The translations under genes were made by a program, and so were the position numbers. Shown here piece after piece: positions 55,291-64,000 of a stretch of DNA of 64,000 nucleotides. Numbering within the stretch: position 1 is the stretch's first letter; every line of letters starts with the position of its first letter. Source of the DNA: Paralvinella palmiformis (lineage: Eukaryota; Annelida; Polychaeta; Terebellida; Alvinellidae); the NCBI GenBank assembly GCA_025642065.1, contig JAODUP010000426.1, positions 205,001 to 269,000 of the forward strand, written 5' to 3'. The notes beneath the pieces are model-generated. The model was not told the DNA's origin. It saw nothing but the letters and a program-made list of their open reading frames with translations, and did no database searches.

Positions 55291-56504
55291 TGTCAACATC
55301 TTTTAAGTTCAAAGATAACTATTTACTTGACTGTTCCTTTATTTATTTACTTACATTGAGTAATTTATATTTCAAGGGTCTTCTGATGGTACAGTTGTCA
55401 AAGTATTGTCATATAAACCTCCAGATTGTTAGTTTGATATCTTACTTATACCTGTGTTTATGATATATTGATGAACTATTGTCACAGATGTGACTTGAAT
55501 GTTAAACCTAAACACCTTACCTCATCTCAATGTATTTAAAGGTGTAACTTTGTTAATATGCTATTTTTTGGTGAGCATAAAAACAGGATTATGGATTTAT
55601 ATATAATGTAATTAATGTTAGAACAACCCAGTTTATATCAGCATATCACAACAAATAACTGTAATATTATAAGCAGCAGATCTAAACACTGTAACTAATA
55701 AAGGAATAAACATATTGATAAATAAATCATTTGTAGCATTTTATTTATTAAGTGAAGGTTATAATTACCTATTTATCAATTGTTTGTTATTTTAGTATAA
55801 ATCATTAGTTACTCATATTTAACTTAATCCGGAACTGAAAATAATGTTTTTGGAAATAAGGATTGGATCAAGCTGGTACAAAAGACATGTTTTATCCTCA
55901 CTCAAGTAATCTCATATTGTCCTAATAATGCACAAAATAAAAAAAATTCTGTGTGGGGGGGGAGGGGGCTATGGCACTCATTCACTCCCAGCTGCATGTC
56001 ACTTACTTTGCTCTGTGGTTTCCTTTCGTGTTTTTCATGGTTGTTGTTTTTTCAAAGGCCACTCTCATGTCTGATTAATAAACCAGAGAGAGAGAGAGAG
56101 CTGCTCAACCACCAAATTGGACAGAATGTGGTTATTATATCATTAATCTATTTTAGATGTTTAACTCATTATAATGTAATGATAATTAGTTGTATTATTT
56201 TATAGAGCAGTCATTCTGTATAAAACTCCATTATATGAAAATAAATTAATTGATTGTTATATCACATCATGATATTCCATTGATTGAGATTAATCGAACA
56301 TGTAGAAGGGGGGGGGGGGGCTGTTGGGGTAATAGTTTGGCTGCTACATATATATAGACATTGATGGAAGATGTAGAGATAATTATTATTATAATCATCA
56401 CTATGAATTTTTTTATTTGCTTCATATTGATAATTTATGAATATATACAAATAAAACAAAAATCAATTAACTTGGCATATCCAATTCTAAATGGGTGTGT
56501 TTTA
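55291..56504. other. Intron 1, no feature beyond small repeats
   Basis: AT-rich, with G runs at 55955-55969 and 56309-56321 and (AG)n at 56085-56100. Nothing coding is recognised. Confidence 0.5.
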
Positions 56505-56508
56505 GTGT

Positions 56509-56720
56509 GTGTGCAGTCAAACTCCCTTCAGTGACCACCTCACTAGAATAAACACTTCACTAAAGTGACAGCCAAATTACAGTCCTTGGGTTTTTACCAT
56601 TTTAGTCCAGCTGGTCTCTCAACACAGTAACCACCTCACCTTAGTGACCACTTGAATGCCGTCTGAAATAGAAACAAATCATCCTGTTCTAGTGACCACT
56701 GACTTATAACTGTAATTACA
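56509..56720. mobile_element. Possible mariner-type MITE remnant
   Basis: Begins cagtcaaactcccttcagtg followed by repeated (t)agtgaccac phrases (56536-56545, 56640-56655, 56688-56705), like the left end of Tigger-type MITEs. No right end is found. Confidence 0.35.
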
Positions 56721-56937
56721 TGATCACTACAGCTCATGTTGTCTACAGTTCAAGATTTGTTTGCGTCAGTAATTAACTGTAATTGATTTTTGTTAATTTG
56801 GTTTATTTGTAGCTGCTGGGTTAGTTCTAAGACAATTGCAATTATCAGTAATTTGAATGAATATATCTTCCATTTTGCTGTATGTACAGGCTGTCATGTC
56901 AGATGTACACATGTTTCTTGTGTGTGTATAATAATAA

Positions 56938-57730
56938 TAATGTATATTTAATAAAGCGGCCTTACTAGCAAGAGCCATTCGTGGACACTGCACATCCCAC
57001 CTCATATTTTGGACTAAACAGCAGAAAAATTGAACAAACCCAATGTGTCAAAGACCTTGGTATAAAAATGAGTGACACTCAGTTTCAGTGACCATATAGA
57101 GACAGTTTGTTACAAATGCGGGTGGATCATAAGAAGTTTCCATGCAAGAGAAATGCACACTATGAAAACCTTATGGTGGAGCATAGTCCAGCCACACATA
57201 GATTACTGCTCCCAGCTATGGACACCACACAAAGTTGGAGATATCCAGAAAATTAAGTATCTCTTGAGATCATTCTCCAGTAAGATATATCCAATATCTG
57301 ACCTAAATTATTGGGATCGACTATCAGCCCTCAAGATGTACTCTCAGGAGAGGAGTATGTAATGATAGTTGATACTGAATTATATACACCTGGAAACTTC
57401 TAGAAGGAATTGGGCCAAATATTAGAATAACATATTACACATCAATAAGGCAGGGTCGCCTATGCCAAGTCCCCCAAATAAAACAGTGTGCAAGTGATAA
57501 AATTAGGGCAATCAGAGAAGGGAACCTTCAGATTAGGGATCCACAGCTTTTCAACAGCTTTCCAATAAATACCTGCATAGCATCCCACTCCCAGACAAAC
57601 CAAAAATACCAGGCTACACGACCGAAACAGACACAAACTCCGGCGTCATATCTATGAGGATTTCCAGGGAAAGTTGAGCAATACAGCTGTGGCGCAATTA
57701 CCGACCTGGCTGGAGAGATAATACTCTGGA
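56938..57730 (+). mobile_element. CR1/Jockey-like LINE G, 3' part, in intron 1
   Basis: A minus-strand scrap of the family end seen at 6508-6530 lies at 56938-56980. The plus-strand LINE then reads SRKIEQTQCVKDLGIKMSD (about 57018), a frame slip, DHIETVCYKCGWIIRSF, PHIDYCSQLWTPHK, LNYWDRLSALKMYSQERSM (57072-57362), a further slip, RQGRLCQVPQIKQCASDKIR and DPQLFNSFPINTC. This is the post-RT region of CR1/Jockey-type ORF2. Two or more frameshifts. It has the same orientation as the host gene. Confidence 0.8.
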
Positions 57731-57926
57731 ACTAACTAACTCAGGGTACACCTAGACTATGTTAATTGCTATTACAGATATTGGGTGTCCTAATTGAAAC
57801 TTTATTTCCATCTTAATGAGAGGTAATGGAATTATAATAATGAGTATAGAAAAATTGTATTGTGTGTTAGTTTTGAAATTGTACATTTGTTTATGATAAA
57901 TAAATATGAGAATTAATAAAAATTGG

Positions 57927-57984
<58 letters not shown>

Positions 57985-59777
57985 GATAACAGAATTCCAC
58001 AATAGACTTGTGCTGAATACTACACATAGTATTCAAATATTTTCAGATTGATTTATCTATCTGACATGTTTATATACATAATCATAGAGACCTGTATATA
58101 TATAATTTTATACTTGTAGCCACAGATAAGTTATCACTAAACACAGAATCAGTCAAATCTAAAATGTCTAATGATATTCCTGTTTTTATAAAAAATCTTC
58201 AACATGTTGCATTGAATTCTATCAAATTGTTTTAAATTATTAATATTTCTTTATTGTTTTAAATAACATTAGACTAAATATTTTGGATGATTAAGCAATG
58301 ACATTCTGGTGATAAAACTTAATTAATTTCCCTTATTTATCCTTTTAACTTACAACATTGGAAGAGAAAGTATTAATACTTATAGTATAATAGGATGACA
58401 GACAATTAAAATATCCTTCCATCCAATTGTTGTTTGGAGTTATTTTGCCTCGGTGTTGGTCACACTTGGGACATACAGTAGAGAGGTCACTCCCCCGGTA
58501 AATAAATCACACGAAGACATATACAACTATAGGTTGGATTAAAACCCAGAACCTGGAGCAATTTATAAATATAATTAATTATCTCTGACATTTAAGTAGA
58601 TTTGATAAGTTAGGAAATGTATTTTCATCTAATTTGTTTTGGAGAATTAATTTTGTGTATTGTTAATAATTTTATCCTAGTTTGTTGTAGTGTATAGTAT
58701 TGGTTTCCTTATAATATATTATAGGATAAAAATTGTTTCCATATTTTGTCTACCTAATCTTAATTGCATACAATTTATGTTTAATAATGTCACTAAAACC
58801 AGACAATTACGACTAATCAAGCGTTAACTTCAGTTATAAACAATGATGGCAGGGTTTTTGTTTACCTTGGTATGAAATTGTACTGACATTTGGGGGTCAA
58901 AACTTGTGTTTCAGAACAATATCTAGCTCAGAGGAGATTATTGATTTGAGAATAAAAGACTTGAACGTAAATGATCTAATTGTAGAGAGAAATCTGTGTT
59001 GAGATCATTTTGTAAACCAATGTATGTTCATATTTTAGTGTAGATCAGATGTATTGTTCACATTTATTATATATATATTATGTTGTTTTGTTATCAAAAA
59101 CTAGGTCATTTAGACAGTGTAGAACTGTCCTAGCTTAAGATATTTATATTAAAATCTCAGATTGGCAGATTGACCAAACAAATATCTGATAACAGTTAGC
59201 TTTAGGAATTGAAAAATGACATCGTTATCATTATTTTGTACAAATTACTGTTAATAAATCAATATTACAGTAATAAAGTATAATATAATGATATTACTAA
59301 CACTTGTATATAGACTAATTACAAGATTGGAAAATGAACTAGTTGTCAATGAATGTTTGATGCCATTAAATAAATACTGATAATTGATAAACCTGATAGA
59401 GTGATTTAGATTTGACTTATTTTAATGGTTAAAGTCTTACAAAATTAACAATTAGTGAAGTACAGGACTTTTACTAAAATGTATTTATCTGACAGTAAAA
59501 CTAACAACTAATAATAAAAACATATCTGTTTCTCACTGTGATTGTGAACACAATGTTGATTTTATGGATTATTTTTCAGGTCACAAAATATCGGGTCAAT
59601 GATGTCATATTTAAAATATTTTGGTTATATATATGCTGGTGATATTTTGGTGTTGATGATGTCTTTCCATTGTTGATAATTATATCAGAATTGGTCATAA
59701 TAATAAAGACTAATGAATTAAACTTCAAAGTTTCCCTATTTTTATATAAACAAATTATTTCCTTTATTTGTTAACAG
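57731..59777. other. Intron 1, distal part
   Basis: AT-rich, with (TA)n at 57929-57977. It ends in the acceptor ttaacag at 59771-59777. No other feature is recognised. Confidence 0.55.
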
Positions 59778-60017
59778 GAGCTTATTCTCCCGTAAAGCGA
59801 AGGAAGCATCAGCTGATAGTAGTCCACTTGGCTGGCGTCTGTTTGGTAAGATCCCACCGAAGACGTCTCCTATAAAGGATGATAATCTTATGACAGATTG
59901 TCAATCGAGGTCGGTGACGGAGTCATATTCCATCAAATATAATGATCAACTTAAAGTAAAACGTACAGATATAGAAGCACCATCAACAACAGCATTAATA
60001 CTGGAACACCGACCAAG
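59778..60017 (+). CDS. TBC1D12/14: TBC1D12/TBC1D14-like RabGAP, exon 2
   Basis: A 240-bp exon between ttaacag and AAG|gtcaga. It completes the Arg codon of exon 1 and continues SLFSRKAKEA, LGWRLFGKIPPKTSP and STTALILEHRP. These match the SLFSRR...GWKLFGK(V/A)P...LSTTALILEDRP blocks of vertebrate TBC1D12/TBC1D14, a stretch just N-terminal to the coiled/TBC region. Both boundaries keep frame (one base, 79 codons, two bases). Intron 2 is 60018-61508. Confidence 0.9.
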
Positions 60018-61415
60018 GTCAGAATAATAATTACTTGTCTGCAATGTAATTTGGCTAACTTTTGTCATATTATTTCTACTTCATTTATAATATTGGTTCA
60101 TTATATTAGTAATATTATTTTGTATAGAGATTTAAAATAACACTCTTCGCTGAATATATTTACTGAGAATAAATAAAAATATTTTTATTACTTTTGTTCA
60201 TACAATAGACAACAGTTAGTGATTTTACAACATTGATACAGTAGTAGTTGACTTAGAAGTTGATACGTGGCTTTACTCCGTGTGTCTTTATTATTAACTA
60301 CCATTAACCTTCGACATTTTCTATTTTGGTTTGGGAGTCATATACCTGATTTAGTACATTTAAATCATGAATGGAAATGTGATCAGATATAAATTTTCTG
60401 CATTTGTGAAAAATTAATAACAGCGAGACAATGGTAAAAAGCAGGGGAGGGGCTTTGTATTAAAATATCAATATGAATGCATTTTATTTTGATTAATATG
60501 AAAATAAATAAATACCATCTAGTATATGAATAAGAATATTAATACCTCTGTATATTTAAAATAATTTAAGATTTGACCTAGGGAATAATTTTGTGATATT
60601 TCTAAATTTATTTATCTTATTTTTGCTCAGTTTTGGAGAATGCACAACACAGATGTTATATAATTATTTGAAAAATTACAACTGTAGACTAGTGGAGCAA
60701 TATTTGTAATGTTTCTTGGACTTTTGTTATGATGACAGTGATTTTTAGATATGTTGATTGTCAATTCTATTCTTACCCTATTATGTAAACGTCTCATTTA
60801 GCCACCTGTATAATAATTAATTTATGTTACTTAATGGTCTTAAAATTATGATTTATTATTATAATTGTGGCTCTCTACAAAACTTTTGTAATTAGTTTGT
60901 TTTGTGTAGCATTCACATAGCACACAAAATACACTTTAACTTCAGGAGGTTTTTAATTTGGAATAAATGACATTGCTGTGAGGATTTGTCAAGGTCATCA
61001 AGTCTATTTTTAGGTAACTGTAATCACATATTTAACCAGTTCAGTTTCAGATAAATAGTTCAAATATAGATTATATAAATGGTAATGTTTATGTGAAACA
61101 TTCCAATTTAAATGACAATATTTTATGTAAAAAAACAACACTGATTGAAAATAGTCATTTTGAGTATAAACATGAAAACATCATCATTTACTCTCAGTAG
61201 TTTACTCTTCTTGTTTACACACTGATTTCCATAAAATATAATGAGGTTATTGGTACTCAGTTTATCTCTCTCACAAAATAATTTTGTAATCTGTCCAAAC
61301 TTACAAAAATGTGAACTAAGGCTGTAAAGCAGTTAAATCTTTAATAAAAAAAGGTTATTGACCCTTTGATATTTGAGTGTATATCTTGTATATTATTTAT
61401 GGACATATTATGCTG

Positions 61416-61449
<34 letters not shown>

Positions 61450-61508
61450 TATATATATATACTGATCAGAGGTTAAAGGTCAGAAGGTTATTATTATTTA
61501 TATTCCAG
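60018..61508. other. Intron 2
   Basis: 1491 bp, AT-rich, with an interrupted (TA)n at 61417-61460, about 50 bp before the acceptor tattccag. No other feature is seen. Confidence 0.7.
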
Positions 61509-61591
61509 AGGTTTACCTTCAAAAGATCCTGAAGAAGAGCTTAGACATCGTCAACAATATGAGGCTATGGTAGAGGCAGCAAAGAAAAAAG
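61509..61591 (+). CDS. TBC1D12/14: TBC1D12/TBC1D14-like RabGAP, exon 3
   Basis: 83 bp between tattccag and AAAAAAG|gtttgtg. It reads (R)GLPSKDPEEELRHRQQYEAM then VEAAKKK, matching NLPAKPxEEAQKHRQQYEEMVVQAKKR of TBC1D12/14. The alternative acceptor two bases on would give a stop within eight codons, which fixes the boundary. The next exon should continue the helical segment into the TBC domain and was not found before 64000. Intron 3 opens with a (TG)n run (61594-61612). Confidence 0.9.
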
Positions 61592-62799
61592 GTTTGTGTG
61601 TGTGTGTGTGTGTTTGTGAAGTGGCTAACACAGAGAATTGTGAATAATATTTTTGGATGGTTTATCAGTTAATTTTCATGCTATGTCATGTAATGTCAAC
61701 ATATTATATATATTATGTGCCATATGCTATATTTTCATAAGTGTCTTTTGAAAAGGCCTTAAATATTAAAATAACCTGAGCAGGAGAGGACAGTATATAG
61801 ATATTGGAATGTGACAAAAACTTAAATGAAATTGTAATATTTGACTAAACAAGCCATTCACTGGGATAATAGATTTATTAAGTATTGGTGATATAATTGT
61901 ATAATTAACATCCTTTCTCTTTTCAATAATGATATAGCTGTTTACTGTAGTATCAACTATCTCTTCATTATATCGATATTTTGATGTTTATTTACGAGGC
62001 ATAATCAAGGAAACATTTTCAGATTAATGTTTTCACTATACCAGCAAAATTTGAAATGTTTGAACTTGATAAATCATAAGACAATAATCTTTATTGATAT
62101 TTGATTGTTGTTTTTGTAGATTAATAAAGATGAATATAAAACATCAAGTTTGAAGCTATTTATGTTAATCCACAAAAACAAAATTACAGTCATTAATAGC
62201 CAGATCAACTGACATGAATGTAAACAATCCATAAATTGACCCAAATAAAATAACGTTTAACAGGACTCACATTAACCACTTTAAAAGCATTGCTATTTTA
62301 ATCAATAAACTCTAAAATCTACTTGCCTGAATGCAAATTAGGTTTCCAACTATTTAAAAAATAAATTTCAAGGAAAATCCTATTTGTTTTGGCAAATTAA
62401 ACTTTATCAACAACACACTGAATTATTGTGTGTATGTGTGATTCAGTACGTACGTGTAGATGACTTATAGATACAGAAATGACACTTAAAAACATAAAAT
62501 TTAATGAACCACAATTATTACAATGAACATCACAAAATTGGAGTCTTCTCTGTCCAGATGTGCCATCATCTTTGAAGTGCATGCTGTGCATCATATTCCA
62601 AAAGATCTGTTTCCTCTATCGCCACACACACATTAAACGATCATTCTGGTCAACGACTAGACTGGATTTCCAATCTGGCTTTATTCCCTTAAGAGCAGAG
62701 AAATCCTGCTCACATACAGCTGGACCATGATTAATTTGAAGGGCTTCAGGATTTGAACAAATTGAGGTGGAGGTCTCCCTATTCCATAGAGCAGAGGCC
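61592..62799. other. Intron 3, first part
   Basis: AT-rich. No segment here encodes the helix expected after exon 3. A 65-codon minus frame at 62397-62594 is unassigned. Confidence 0.5.
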
Positions 62800-63640
62800 T
62801 TGCTATACAGTTACAGAGGGCGCACCGCCCTGCCCCTCCTACTGCCCACCCTGCCCACCCTGCCCAGCAGAATCCTCGCCCTGCCCCACAAATCTCCCAT
62901 TGATATACTGCCCCACCCATAGACCAGTGTTGATTCTACGATTGTTAGGAAGTGGGCGCTGGATGTCATATCTGTTGATGAAGTTGGCCCTGAAGTAGTC
63001 AGGGGGAGTGCCAAGGGCACGAAGATATTTGTTTCGCCATGATTGTTGACGGTTGTCATGACGATACTTGAAAAAACTTAGAAGACGGGCCGTCATTGGC
63101 CAATTTTCATGCATTTTCAGTGTCTCAGGCAATCAAACAGCACATAACAATGCACGATTAAAAACTAAGTAACTTCAGTAAGTCATTCATTACTCGGAAT
63201 ATTTAGTGGGTGTATCATATAACGGACGGAGATTTAATGGAAATTTTCTGAGGCACTTCAGGCGCAGTTGCTATATTTTTTTGAAGTAGTTGCGTAACCA
63301 TGTTCGTTGGCACTAAATGTCCAAGCAGTCAATGCCCATGCACTGCCTCCCAATAACGGCGAGCATTTGCATATGTGCTGACTCCAAAATTTGTTACATT
63401 TTCTAATATAGCGGTTCAGCATAATAGAGTTTTCGCTTGGATTTTTATAACCGCATACGAGCATCCAAAAGAGTATCACTAGCATACACAGTTCTGATGC
63501 TTGGCTTGCAGCTCCACATTCGAGCACCAAAAATACACATATTTGGCGCATGCCTTTTGAGTGTTTGGGCCAGTGAACATGGTTCCGATGTTCGACTAGC
63601 CAACAACGTTTTTGCATCCCTCATCTAAATTTCACGGGAA
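62800..63640 (-). other. Unassigned minus-strand open segments in intron 3
   Basis: Two minus-strand frames follow each other: 63617-63258 (119 codons, Cys- and Trp-rich, e.g. ICVFLVLECGAASQASELCM) and 63132-62839 (97 codons: MTARLLSFFKYRHDNRQQSW, ALGTPPDYFRANFINRYD, ending in a GQGGQGGQ-type tail from a C-rich CCCTGCCCA repeat at 62823-62885). Composition is less AT-rich than the rest of the intron. I recognise no domain. A decayed transposable element or nested gene is possible. Confidence 0.3.
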
Positions 63641-64000
63641 TCCTGTAAAAACACATCCTAGAATCAGCCCTGATAAAGTTACTGCCATTAATTTATGGGA
63701 GTTGACATATTGTGTATAACTATACAAAACTGCTACAGATAATATCTGTTGTTGATTTATAGCCACTTCAGATCATACAAAATGATCATACAAAATGTTT
63801 TGAATGCATAAATCTGTGATTTGCGCAATTCCTTTAGTTGTAATCTTCCCTAATAACAGATGTGTCATTATAAATATCCTTTGTGCGTAAATACCACTAA
63901 ATCAGAAAACAAAGGTACATACTGAATTATGAACCACTAACTGCACAACGAGTTCACATAATATATATGTAGTACATAATACATATAAAACAATATATCC
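63641..64000. other. Intron 3 continuing past window end
   Basis: AT-rich, no feature recognised. The RabGAP gene is incomplete at the window edge. Confidence 0.5.

Overview
This 64 kb window is gene-poor, AT-rich nuclear DNA from an animal. Its tRNA-derived SINEs, CR1/L2-like, RTE-like and Penelope-like retroelements, its very heavy load of micro- and minisatellites, and its β-octopamine-type receptor gene point to a lophotrochozoan. A mollusc, probably a gastropod, is my best guess; this is an inference and no species is identified. There are no bacterial-style operons, ribosome-binding sites or CRISPR arrays.

Only two genes look functional. The first is a complete single-exon class A GPCR (17177-18502, +, 441 aa) with every aminergic hallmark; ECL2 and TM6-TM7 resemble β-octopamine receptors. 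The second is the 5' half of a TBC1D12/TBC1D14-type RabGAP gene (+). Its coding exons lie at 49354-50744, 59778-60017 and 61509-61591, their phases agree, and the catalytic TBC domain must lie past the window end. A probable YY1-type promoter and 5'UTR exon sit near 48.97 kb. A third locus (45120-43764, -) is a broken THAP-domain/P-element-like gene with a frameshift, a stop codon and a lost zinc-binding Cys.

Layout. 0-17 kb: satellites and microsatellites (units of 38, 42, 12, about 175, 4, 42, about 47, 14 and 24 bp) with two LINE 3' ends embedded. 17.2-18.5 kb: the GPCR. 18.5-22.7 kb: microsatellites and unique AT-rich DNA. 22.8-26.3 kb: a decayed Penelope-like element split by a 735-bp hAT-like element with an 8-bp target duplication. 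26.9-28.3 kb: an RTE fragment and a CR1-like reverse transcriptase fragment. 30.5-42.2 kb: five decayed non-LTR elements all on the minus strand, plus a SINE and a hAT-type MITE. 42.5-48.4 kb: SINEs (one rebuilt into a long fold-back), the THAP relic and a plus-strand LINE. 48.9-64 kb: the RabGAP gene, whose introns carry a Tigger-like MITE, a LINE 3' end and other relics.

Most long open frames here come from satellites whose unit length is a multiple of three and are not proteins. Family names rest on reading motifs by eye; no search was run.
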